In this document: piece by piece, positions 20,933 through 29,901 of the stretch
Layout: every line of letters starts with the position of its first letter
Position numbering within the stretch: the first letter of the stretch is position 1
NCBI GenBank assembly: GCA_007123775.1
Contig: SLGK01000118.1
Coordinates: forward strand, 1-64,000
Direction: 5' to 3'
DNA length: 64,000 nt
From: Anaerolineae bacterium
GTDB taxonomy: Bacteria; Chloroflexota; Anaerolineae; Promineifilales; Promineifilaceae
Notes under the pieces: generated by a model
The model's input: only the letters and a program-made list of their open reading frames with translations
The model's database searches: none
Told to the model about the DNA's origin: nothing
Translations under genes and position numbers: made by a program

Positions 20933-21364
20933 TCAATCCAACCAATCCCGGCCCCGGTCCCGCTTGATCTGGCCACGCCGCTTTTTGGCCTTAATCCGTT
21001 TCTCTTGAGCGGCCCGGCTGGGGTGCGTTTTGCGCCGCGTTTTGCGCGGCACCAGGGCCGCCGCCAGCAGGGATTGGAAGCGGGCCACGGCCGTTTCTCG
21101 ATTCTTATGTTGGCTGCGTGACTCTTGAGCGGATATTTGCAGCACCCCGGCACTATCTAGCCGCGATTCAAGCCGTTGCTGAATGCGGGTACGCTGCGCT
21201 TCTGTCAGGCTCGGCGACCCGGCCACATCAAACAGTAGCGTCACCCGCGTTTCGCTTTTGTTGGCGTGCTGGCCGCCGGGGCCACTGCTCGTGGAAAAGC
21301 GAAATGTTATTTCCGCTGCGGGTATGGTCAACCCGCGATTGATAACAATGTCAGGATTACTCAT
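20933..21364 (-). CDS. arfB: alternative ribosome-rescue peptidyl-tRNA hydrolase ArfB
   Basis: FSTSSGPGGQHANKSETRV (GGQ motif) and basic C-terminal tail. Confidence 0.93.
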   Translation of the reverse strand: MSNPDIVINRGLTIPAAEITFRFSTSSGPGGQHANKSETRVTLLFDVAGSPSLTEAQRTRIQQRLESRLDSAGVLQISAQESRSQHKNRETAVARFQSLLAAALVPRKTRRKTHPSRAAQEKRIKAKKRRGQIKRDRGRDWLD

Positions 21365-21454
21365 GATTGGTCAGTTGGTGGTTTTTTGTTATCAGCAATC
21401 GTTTGCCAATTACCAGACAGCTTTTCCGTCAACAGTAAAGGAAAAAGGGCTATA

Positions 21455-22435
21455 ATGCAACCCATTCTCAGCAGACCGCCAAACCGCTACGTCCATCTTT
21501 TCTTTATGGATGGGGTCGGTCTGGGTACGGCTGACGCAACCATTAACCCCTTTGTCACGGCCGAAATGCCCTGCTTGACAGGCTTGCTGGGTGAAGGTTG
21601 GTATACGTGGCAACACGGCCGTTACTCAACCGAACGAGCCAGTCTGGTAGCTACTGATGCCCGGCTCGGTGTAGACGGCCGTCCCCAAAGCGCGACGGGC
21701 CAGGCAGCTATTCTCACTGGGCGCAACATTCCCCGGCAAATTGGCGAACATTACGGCCCCAAGCCCAACCCGGCCATAATTGCCGCCATCGAGGAAGGTA
21801 CGCTGTTTAGTCAGGTTGTAGCCGCTGGTGGTCGGGCCAGCCTGCTAACGCCTTACCCTGACGATTACTTTGAAGCCATTGAGAGTGGGCGTCGTCTCTA
21901 CTCGGCTGTGCCCCTGGCCGTCACGTCGGCCGGCCTACCTCTGATGACGGCTGACGATTTGCGCAACGGCCGTGCCGTCAGCCCTGACTTTACCGGAGCC
22001 GGTTGGCTGAATCATCTCGGCTATGAAGACATTCCCCAACTGACGCTGGCCGAAAGTGGCCAGCAGGTGGCCCAACTGGCCGCTACCTACCACTTCAGCT
22101 TCTTTGAACATTGGCCCAGTGACCGTGCCGGCCATCGCGGTTCGCTTGAAGCGGCCGCCCGGCACCTCGCCCAGGTTGACGCTGCCCTGGGCGGCCTGCT
22201 CGACGCCTGGGACGATGAACGAGGGTTACTCATCATCACCAGCGACCACGGCAACATCGAAGAAAAAGATCACCGCAACCACACCCTAAACCCCGTACCC
22301 ACTATTCTGGTCGGTCATAATCACGACGTTTTGGCTGGCCAGGTGCATGATCTAACCGACATTGCTAAAATAGTGCGCCTGGTGCTTGGATTCGGGCAGC
22401 TCGCGGAAAAAAACGGGGGCGCAGGCTCACGATAA
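21455..22435 (+). CDS. alkaline phosphatase/phosphoglycerate mutase-superfamily metalloenzyme
   Basis: LFFMDGVGLG, SATGQAAILTG, SDHGNIEE motifs. Confidence 0.8.
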   Translation: MQPILSRPPNRYVHLFFMDGVGLGTADATINPFVTAEMPCLTGLLGEGWYTWQHGRYSTERASLVATDARLGVDGRPQSATGQAAILTGRNIPRQIGEHYGPKPNPAIIAAIEEGTLFSQVVAAGGRASLLTPYPDDYFEAIESGRRLYSAVPLAVTSAGLPLMTADDLRNGRAVSPDFTGAGWLNHLGYEDIPQLTLAESGQQVAQLAATYHFSFFEHWPSDRAGHRGSLEAAARHLAQVDAALGGLLDAWDDERGLLIITSDHGNIEEKDHRNHTLNPVPTILVGHNHDVLAGQVHDLTDIAKIVRLVLGFGQLAEKNGGAGSR

Positions 22436-22464
22436 GAATCCGCTAATCATAAGGATACGATTAT

Positions 22465-22953
22465 ATGACCGCCTCATCTGAAGAGTTTCGAGACGCTTTA
22501 CGCCATTTTCCGTCTGGCGTTACCATTGTAACCATTCAGTCACCCGGCAGCGACCGGCCCCATGGGTTAACTGTGTCAGCGTTTGCTTCCATTTCACCTG
22601 AGCCTCCGCTCATTATGGTGGCCATCGACCACCGCCACTCTGCCTATCCACTTCTGGAACACGAAGGGGCAACCTTTGCCGTCAACATTCTGGCTTTTGA
22701 TCAGATGGAATTGTCGAATCGGTTTGCCTGGCTTAAAGATGAGGATCGGTTTGCGGAAGGGGATTGGCACACGGCCGTTACCGGTGCGCCGGTATTGCGA
22801 GATGCGCTGGCCTGGCTGGATTGCACCATCCACGCACGCTACCTGGCCGGCACCCACACCGTTTACATTGGTGAAGTGCAGGCCATCCGGACACCCCGCC
22901 CGGACGCAGCACCGCTGGTCTACTGGAACCGGGGCTACCGGCGGTTGCAGTAA
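22465..22953 (+). CDS. flavin reductase family protein
   Basis: FRDALRHFPSGVTIVTI...HGLTVSAFASISPEPPLIMVAID. Confidence 0.92.
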   Translation: MTASSEEFRDALRHFPSGVTIVTIQSPGSDRPHGLTVSAFASISPEPPLIMVAIDHRHSAYPLLEHEGATFAVNILAFDQMELSNRFAWLKDEDRFAEGDWHTAVTGAPVLRDALAWLDCTIHARYLAGTHTVYIGEVQAIRTPRPDAAPLVYWNRGYRRLQ

Positions 22954-22986
22954 ATAGCAGATGGGGGTTGGCAATCGGGTGATTGA

Positions 22987-23286
22987 CTACCCATCGCCGT
23001 TACCGTAATCGGCTTCAGATACTAGCTGGCCACCAGATATTTCGCTATTGGTTACGTTATAGTTCCGATCCAGGTTGAGTACAACCTGCATGCGGCGAAA
23101 GCAGCGGCTGTCCACAACCGTTTTGTGCCACACGTAGCCACCTGCAGCGTTGTTCAGGTCGTGCTGTTTGTCGGCCCGTACTTTTACAACTGTGCCGCAG
23201 TTGGCACATTTGAAATAAAAATATAGCCCCGTTTTATCGACGTATTCCTGCGGACCGCCGCCAAATAATCGTTTTAAGAATCCCAT
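22987..23286 (-). CDS. conserved hypothetical protein, zinc-ribbon-like
   Basis: FKCANCGTVVKVRADKQHDL; single CxxC. Confidence 0.55.
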   Translation of the reverse strand: MGFLKRLFGGGPQEYVDKTGLYFYFKCANCGTVVKVRADKQHDLNNAAGGYVWHKTVVDSRCFRRMQVVLNLDRNYNVTNSEISGGQLVSEADYGNGDG

Positions 23287-23534
23287 GTTGTTTCCCTCAT
23301 ACCGTAATGATAACTTTGCTAGAGTGCGGCGTCAAATACGGCCGCTCCATGTGGTCCGCCCAATCGCAATGGTCAACGCGACCTTTTTGCCGATACCTCA
23401 CGCCACCTTAGCTCTAACCCGCCGTCGCGTACTCCTGGCGGAGGCACCTTTGTGGCTGAATTAGCGACAATCTTCGCCTTCTTTGCTATGATAAAGAGGG
23501 GTTTGACTCAGATTAGTAGAAAAAGGAGAGATCC

Positions 23535-23843
23535 GTGACAAACAGAACAATTGCACACTTGCAGGGTAGACGGATGATTAAAGGCAACACGTCCCGCGCC
23601 GGTCAAAAAGGTAATATGGAGAAAGAACGAGCCGAACATGCGGCCGCCCTCAAGCGCATTCGTGAGGGAGGGGTAGCGACCAAAGTCCGCATTTTAGCCA
23701 ACCATGATTGCTGCCCCGTTTGCAATGCTGCGGAAGGGGCCTATGAATTCGACGAAGCGCCCGAACTGCCGCTGGAAGGCTGCTCCCACCCCCAGGGCTG
23801 CCGCTGCCATTACGCGCCAGTACTGGACCGCTTTGGGCCATAA
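23535..23843 (+). CDS. small Cys-rich hypothetical protein
   Basis: CCPVCNAAEGAYEFDEAPELPLEGCSHPQGCRCHY; GTG start with ggagag upstream. Confidence 0.6.
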   Translation: MTNRTIAHLQGRRMIKGNTSRAGQKGNMEKERAEHAAALKRIREGGVATKVRILANHDCCPVCNAAEGAYEFDEAPELPLEGCSHPQGCRCHYAPVLDRFGP

Positions 23844-23854
23844 AAGGGCGAATT

Positions 23855-24298
23855 ATGAAGGGTGAAGTAGCAATTACGAATTACGGATTACGAATTACGA
23901 GTTTTCACTTCCGTTACTTATTGGTCAAGATTGTTCTATTGATGCTTGGTATCGTGTTTTTGGTGGCTTGCGGCACAACCGAGGCGGTACCAACACCAGC
24001 TAGAGACTTAACCGAGCAAGAGTTGATGGGGCAGCAGGTCTTTACTCGTGAATGTGCTGCCTGTCATAGCCTTAGTACTGAAACTACCATTGTCGGTCCT
24101 CCACTGGCCGGCATTGCCACTACCGCTGCCACCCGTGTCCTCGATATGGATGCCAAAACCTATATTCTGACCTCAATTATGCGCCCCGGTGACTACATTG
24201 TTGAGGGCTACGGCAACACCATGCCCGACAATTTCGGCCGGCGTCTGACGGGTGAGCAGATTGATGCGGTGGTGGCTTATTTGCTGACGCTTGAGTAA
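23855..24298 (+). CDS. c-type cytochrome lipoprotein
   Basis: CAACH haem motif, LVAC lipobox; real start may be TTG at 23921 because the first codons are heptamer repeat. Confidence 0.85.
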   Translation: MKGEVAITNYGLRITSFHFRYLLVKIVLLMLGIVFLVACGTTEAVPTPARDLTEQELMGQQVFTRECAACHSLSTETTIVGPPLAGIATTAATRVLDMDAKTYILTSIMRPGDYIVEGYGNTMPDNFGRRLTGEQIDAVVAYLLTLE

Positions 24299-24366
24299 CG
24301 GACGGAGGACGGAGGACGAAGGACGGACGAATGGCTCCGTCTTCCGTCCTCCGTCTTCCGTCATCC
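24299..24366. repeat. heptamer GACGGAG tract with inverted right arm
   Basis: gacggaggacggaggacgaaggacgg ... ccgtcttccgtcctccgtcttccgtc. Confidence 0.85.
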
Positions 24367-24380
24367 AGAGGAGGAGAGAG

Positions 24381-26627
24381 ATGCCCACTATTTTGAGATG
24401 GTTGTTGTACATTGTTGGCGGATTTTTTGGTTTGTTGCTGCTGCTTTTTATTGTGGCTGGTTTGATTCCACCGGAAACGGATCCACCGGTGGATATGGCC
24501 AATCATGGGGCCGGGTCAAGTAGTGTGCTGCCCTCGTACACCGGTTTGTTGCGGGCTTTCCCCGACCTGAACGAGCCGGCCGATAACCCCACCACGCCAC
24601 AAAAAGCGGAATTGGGTCGGCTGCTCTTTTATGACCCCATCTTGTCAGAGAATAATGATATGAGTTGTGCTACCTGCCACCACCCGGATCGGGGCTTTGC
24701 TGACGGCCTGGCTACGGCGCTTGGCCCGGACGGTCAGGTGTTAGAGCGCAACACGCTGACGCTGTGGAATGTCGGTTATGCCCAACATCTGTTTTGGGAC
24801 GGCCGTATCTCCTCCCTCGAAGAGCAAACCCACTTCCCCCTGACCCACCCCGACGAAATGGGCGTGACCGACACTGAGGCTTTGATGTCCGACCTCCGGG
24901 CCATCCCGGAATATGTAGAACTATTTGACAGAGCCTTTGGTGGGGGGAAAACGGCCGTTACCCTCGACAACCTCACCTATGCCCTGGCCGCCTTCCAGCG
25001 CACCCTGATCAGCAACGACAGCCCCTTCGACCGCTATGCGGCCGGGGATTTCAACGCCCTGACCCAGCAGCAGCGGCGCGGCCTGGCCCTCTTCCGCTCC
25101 GGGGCGACCCGCTGCTTTGAGTGCCACACCGCCCCCACCTTCGCCAGCGACACCTTCCGCATCATTGGCGTACCCAGCGACGATCCTGGCCGAGCGGCCG
25201 TTACCGACGAAGGTAACTTTGGCGCATTCAAAGTACCCACGCTGCGTAACATCGTTCTCAGCGCCCCCTACATGCACGACGGCTCCATGGCCACCCTGGC
25301 CGAGGTCATAGACTTTTACGCCGAAGGTGGCGGCCGCGCCCACGGCATGGAGCGGGTCGATGTGTTTGTCAACGGCTTTGAGATGAGCGACCAGGACCGG
25401 GTGGATTTGATCGCCTTCCTCTACGCCCTGACCGATGAGAGCCAGATGCCGGCCGTGCCAACGGCCGTTCCTTCTGGCCTGCCGGTGGTCGAACGGTATG
25501 ACAACCCGGAACGTGAGCGAGTTGCCGCCATCAACGTAGGCCACGATGGGGCTGTGGCCGAAAGCCGCCCACCCACCACCCTCACCGTTGAACCAGGCAT
25601 GACCATTCAAGAAACGGCCGATCTCGCCCAGCCCGGCGACACCATCGAAATCCCCTACGGCATTTACCACGAGCGCGTTGTCATTGACCTCAGCGACATC
25701 ACCCTGCGCGGTATTCCTAACGCCGACGGCGACTACCCCATCCTCGATGGCGAGGGCGTCCTTTCCGAAGGGGTGCTGGCCTCAGGCAACAACTTTACCG
25801 TCAGCCACCTGCATGTGCGTAACTACACCAGCAACGGCATCCTCGTCGAAGGCGTCACCGGCGTTCACTTCCACGACATTTTTGCCGAAAACACCGGCAT
25901 TTACGGCCTATACCCCGTGCAAAGCACCGACGTCCTCATCGAGCGCACCGAAGTGACCGGGGCGCAGGATGCCGGTATCTACGCCGGGCAGTGTGAAAAC
26001 GTCATCGTGCGTGACAGCGTGGTTTACGGCAATGTGCTGGGTATTGAGTTGGAAAACACGCTAAATGGTGAGGTCTACAACAACCACGCCTACGACAACA
26101 CCGTCGGTATTTTCATTGTCCTACTGCCCCAGTTAACCTCCAAGATTTCGGCTCACACGCTGGTCTACGACAACCTCATCGAGGACAACAACCACGTCAA
26201 CTTTGCTCCCGAAGATATGATTGCCAGCGTGGCTCCGTCTGGTGTGGGCATCCTCCTGCTGGCCACCGACCATGCCGAAGTGTACAACAACGAGATTCGG
26301 GGCAACAAGTCGACCGGCGTGGCTGTCTTTAGCCTGACCCGCAGCGGTGCCTTTGACGTCAACGAAATTGACGTTGGTCCGCTGCCGGAGCATAATTGGG
26401 TCCACAGCAACCGCTACGAAAACAACGGCTATGATCCCGATCCCTTTGTCAAAGACCTGGGTATTCCCGTCGGCGACGTGCTGTGGGATGGCTCTGGCGT
26501 GGGTAATCGCTTCAATGAAGAGGGGATCAGTAGCTTCCCGCCCCTGTTACCGGGCAACGGCTGGCCGGGCTTTGTGCAGCGGGCCTATGGCAATATTCTC
26601 AACTTCTTGATTGGGCTGATTGGCTGA
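24381..26627 (+). CDS. di-haem cytochrome c peroxidase fused to parallel beta-helix (NosD-like) domain
   Basis: CATCHH and CFECH haem motifs; GRLLFYDPILS, FKVPTLRN; then repeated N.V....V.gn..GI.l.n beta-helix rungs; ATG at 24381 with RBS. Confidence 0.88.
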   Translation: MPTILRWLLYIVGGFFGLLLLLFIVAGLIPPETDPPVDMANHGAGSSSVLPSYTGLLRAFPDLNEPADNPTTPQKAELGRLLFYDPILSENNDMSCATCHHPDRGFADGLATALGPDGQVLERNTLTLWNVGYAQHLFWDGRISSLEEQTHFPLTHPDEMGVTDTEALMSDLRAIPEYVELFDRAFGGGKTAVTLDNLTYALAAFQRTLISNDSPFDRYAAGDFNALTQQQRRGLALFRSGATRCFECHTAPTFASDTFRIIGVPSDDPGRAAVTDEGNFGAFKVPTLRNIVLSAPYMHDGSMATLAEVIDFYAEGGGRAHGMERVDVFVNGFEMSDQDRVDLIAFLYALTDESQMPAVPTAVPSGLPVVERYDNPERERVAAINVGHDGAVAESRPPTTLTVEPGMTIQETADLAQPGDTIEIPYGIYHERVVIDLSDITLRGIPNADGDYPILDGEGVLSEGVLASGNNFTVSHLHVRNYTSNGILVEGVTGVHFHDIFAENTGIYGLYPVQSTDVLIERTEVTGAQDAGIYAGQCENVIVRDSVVYGNVLGIELENTLNGEVYNNHAYDNTVGIFIVLLPQLTSKISAHTLVYDNLIEDNNHVNFAPEDMIASVAPSGVGILLLATDHAEVYNNEIRGNKSTGVAVFSLTRSGAFDVNEIDVGPLPEHNWVHSNRYENNGYDPDPFVKDLGIPVGDVLWDGSGVGNRFNEEGISSFPPLLPGNGWPGFVQRAYGNILNFLIGLIG

Positions 26628-26631
26628 TCGC

Positions 26632-27945
26632 TTAATTTTGAACCTGCCGGTTACTGATCAGACCCATTGCGCCGTCAGTCTGGGCTGAGAGGATGTGGGT
26701 GGGGGTGATCCGGTTAAACAGATCGGATGGGCCGTGCGCCTGGATGCGAATGTAATTGTCGGTGTACCCCACCCAGCGCAGTCCGTCGGGGTCGGCACCG
26801 GTGTTTGTCTCCCACAGCACGTTGAGCGTCTGACCCACAAATCGCTCGTGGAAGGCGAGGCTCATCTGTTCACCCAGGGCAATCATGCGGCCGGCGCGTT
26901 CTTTTTTTACGTCGCCCCGCACCTGGCCTGAGAATTTAGCAGCGGCCGTTTCCGGGCGCGGACTGTAGCTAAAAACGTGCAGCCGGGCAAAAGCCATCTC
27001 TTCCACATAAGCCAGACTCTCGGCAAAGTCAGCTTCCGTTTCACCCGGAAAGCCAACAATCAAATCGGTACTCAGATTGAGGTCAGGGATGTGGGCACGG
27101 GCCGCCTGCACCAGTTGGCGAAAGTCGGCCTGACTGGTACGGCGAGCCATCCGCTTCAAAATCTTGTCGCTGCCCGACTGCAGGGGCATATGCAGGTGGG
27201 GCAGCAGGCGCGGATTTTCCCAAAGCGTGAAAAAATTGGGAGCCAGGTCCCATGGTTCCAGGGAGGAGAGGCGCAGGCGGGGGATGTCGGTATGGGTCAA
27301 GATCGCCTGGACCAGATCACGCAGGCCGGCCGCATTGCCCAAATCATGCCCGTAGCTGCCCAAATGTACCCCGGTCAGAACAGCCTCCTGGTAGCCGGCC
27401 GCCACCAACCCCTGAATCTCGGCTACCACATCTCCCAGATGCCGGCTTTGGCCTGCCCCCCGCGCCACGGTGGTCACGCAAAAGGTGCAGCGATTGTCGC
27501 AGCCATCTTGCACCTTGATAAAGGCGCGGGTGTGGCCCACATTGCCGGCCAAAAATTGCCGCAGCACCGGTTCCCGTTCGTAAATGGGCTGGTTGGGGTC
27601 AATAGTGGGGTCGATTAGCTGAACCAGTTGGGATTTTTGCTCGTTGACGATGACACGGCCGGTGCCCTGTACTTTTGCCAGTTCATGGGGCGCAATGGTG
27701 GCATAGCAGCCGGTGAGCCAGATGTCGGCAGCGGGATTTTGGCGGTGAATGCGGCGCGTCTGGCTGCGGGCATCACGCGCTGCCTGGCTGGTTACGGCGC
27801 AGGTGTTGATAACCACCTTTTCTGCCAGGGCGGGATCGTCAACGATCTCATGGCCCGCCGCTAACAACTGGCGGGCCATTGTTTCTATTTCACTGTGGTT
27901 CAAGCGACAGCCGATACTGTTTAGATAGACTTTCATACGCTCCAT
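26632..27945 (-). CDS. mtaB: tRNA t6A37 methylthiotransferase
   Basis: SIGCRLNHSEIE, KVQDGCDNRCTFC radical SAM motif, UPF0004 N-terminal domain. Confidence 0.93.
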   Translation of the reverse strand: MERMKVYLNSIGCRLNHSEIETMARQLLAAGHEIVDDPALAEKVVINTCAVTSQAARDARSQTRRIHRQNPAADIWLTGCYATIAPHELAKVQGTGRVIVNEQKSQLVQLIDPTIDPNQPIYEREPVLRQFLAGNVGHTRAFIKVQDGCDNRCTFCVTTVARGAGQSRHLGDVVAEIQGLVAAGYQEAVLTGVHLGSYGHDLGNAAGLRDLVQAILTHTDIPRLRLSSLEPWDLAPNFFTLWENPRLLPHLHMPLQSGSDKILKRMARRTSQADFRQLVQAARAHIPDLNLSTDLIVGFPGETEADFAESLAYVEEMAFARLHVFSYSPRPETAAAKFSGQVRGDVKKERAGRMIALGEQMSLAFHERFVGQTLNVLWETNTGADPDGLRWVGYTDNYIRIQAHGPSDLFNRITPTHILSAQTDGAMGLISNRQVQN

Positions 27946-28041
27946 TGTAGCGTAACGGCCGTTGCTTGTGTAGCGTGGTTCGGTCGCTGCCTGTGAACGT
28001 CCTATTGATGTTAGCCCCCGTCTGATGTAAACTCCTGATCA

Positions 28042-28782
28042 ATGTGTAATCGTCTGTGTTGGCAACTATTGGTGATAGTAACATTGCTCTTGCTGCTGGC
28101 AGGCTGCGGTCGTGCTGCTGAGCCGGAGGATCCGGCGCCGTCTGCCGCCGAGATTGTGGCGGAAACGGCCGTTCGCCTCGGTGAGCTGTCCGGTTTTCAT
28201 TTCATTATGGAGACAAGTGGGCCGCCAGCCTACCTGGACGCCACCAATACGCTGGCCCTGCGCCGTTTGGAAGGGGATTTTGTGGCCCCGGACCGGGTGC
28301 GGGCTGTGGTCCGAGTGGCCGTGCCGGGGCTAGTTACCGAAGTACGGGTCATCGGCATTGGCGACCAGCAGTGGCAGACTAACGTCCTGACGGGAGCCTG
28401 GGAACCACTGCCCCCGTCTGACGGTCTAAACCCGGCCAACTTGTTTAACGAGGCCAGCGGCCTGCCGGCCGTCCTGGCCCAAGATTTGTCGGAGATAGCA
28501 CTGGTTGAGTCAGAAACGGTAGATGGGGTAGCGTTGGAAGTGATAACGGCCGTTGTCGCCCCTCAACGTTTAGCCAGCATGAGCAGCAACCTGATCGCCG
28601 CCCAGCCCACCGACGACCCCATCACCGTCCGCCTCTGGATAGAGCCGGAAACGTATAACCTGTACCGCCTGCTGCTTACCGAACCGCTGCCTGATGCGGA
28701 CGAACCTCGCGTCTGGCAGGTTGATTTCTCCCAATTTGATCAGACTGTTGCCATTGAGCCACCACTTCCCCCTGAATCATGA
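28042..28782 (+). CDS. LppX/LprAFG-like lipoprotein
   Basis: LLLLLAGCGRAAEP lipobox; SGFHFIMETSGPPAYLD pattern. Confidence 0.75.
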   Translation: MCNRLCWQLLVIVTLLLLLAGCGRAAEPEDPAPSAAEIVAETAVRLGELSGFHFIMETSGPPAYLDATNTLALRRLEGDFVAPDRVRAVVRVAVPGLVTEVRVIGIGDQQWQTNVLTGAWEPLPPSDGLNPANLFNEASGLPAVLAQDLSEIALVESETVDGVALEVITAVVAPQRLASMSSNLIAAQPTDDPITVRLWIEPETYNLYRLLLTEPLPDADEPRVWQVDFSQFDQTVAIEPPLPPES

Positions 28783-28947
28783 TGATGGTATGAGTAGGGC
28801 TTTACCATTCATACCCGGCTACCTAAAATCAAATAGCAGTAGTTAATGGCAAGCCTTTTGGATTTTGAGCGGTTTTATCGAGTGGCGAGTGGCCAGTAGC
28901 CAAAACGCACACGCGCTACTCGCCACCCGCAACCTGGAGAAACCGAC

Positions 28948-29901
28948 ATGTTTAACGATATAGCCGATGTTCGTCAGCGTTTAGGAGAGCAGCAGTATAT
29001 TGCTTCCGACGAAATTAGCACCGTTGTTTATCTGGCCCAGGCGCTAGGTAAACCGATTCTAGCCGAAGGACCGGCCGGCGTCGGCAAGACAGAGCTGGCC
29101 AAAGCGTGGTCCACTACCACGAATGCGCCGCTGGTACGGCTGCAATGCTATGAGGGCCTCGATGAAGGCAAAGCCCTGTACGAGTGGGAATATGCCAAGC
29201 AGATGCTCTACACTCAATTGCTGCGCGACACGCTGCGCAACATTCTGGGTGACGTGGCCAGCTTGCGCCAGGCAGCCGAACGGCTGGCCGCAGAAGAAGA
29301 CATCTTCTTCTCCGAAAACTTCCTGCTGCCCCGTCCCCTGCTGACCGCCATGACCGCCGATGAGCCAGTCGTGCTCCTCATTGACGAAATTGATCGGGCT
29401 GACGTTGAATTTGAAGCCTTTCTGTTGGAAGTGCTGAGCGACTTCCAGGTTACAGTGCCGGAACTGGGCACCATTACCGCCAAACATCAGCCGGCCGTTG
29501 TGCTGACCAGCAACAACACCCGCGAACTCAGCGAAGCCCTCAAGCGTCGTTGCCTCTACCTCTACGTCGATTATCCCAGCCATCAGGATGAAATGGACAT
29601 TGTCCGCCTCAAAGTACCCGATCTAGGCCCGGAACTGGCGCGGCAGGCAGTGGCCGTGGTGCAACAGCTACGCAACATGGACCTGCGTAAAGTGCCCAGC
29701 GTCAGCGAAACGCTGGATTGGGCTCGCGCCCTGGTTGCCCTCAACGCCAAAACCATTGATGAAGAGACGTTAAACAACACCCTGACAGTGCTGCTCAAAT
29801 ATGAGGCGGATGTGCAAAAAGCGCGGCGCATGATGGGCAATGGCGGCCGCAGCGACCGGGGCTACGGGGATTACGGGGAGCGCGGAGGTCGCTATGGATG
29901 A
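28948..29901 (+). CDS. MoxR family AAA+ ATPase
   Basis: GPAGVGKTELAKA Walker A, VVLLIDEIDRAD Walker B, TSNNTRELSEALKRRCLY. Confidence 0.93.
   Translation: MFNDIADVRQRLGEQQYIASDEISTVVYLAQALGKPILAEGPAGVGKTELAKAWSTTTNAPLVRLQCYEGLDEGKALYEWEYAKQMLYTQLLRDTLRNILGDVASLRQAAERLAAEEDIFFSENFLLPRPLLTAMTADEPVVLLIDEIDRADVEFEAFLLEVLSDFQVTVPELGTITAKHQPAVVLTSNNTRELSEALKRRCLYLYVDYPSHQDEMDIVRLKVPDLGPELARQAVAVVQQLRNMDLRKVPSVSETLDWARALVALNAKTIDEETLNNTLTVLLKYEADVQKARRMMGNGGRSDRGYGDYGERGGRYG

Noticed and set aside
23535-24298. Prophage remnant
   Set aside because: Only one weakly phage-like small ORF; no integrase, terminase or structural genes nearby.
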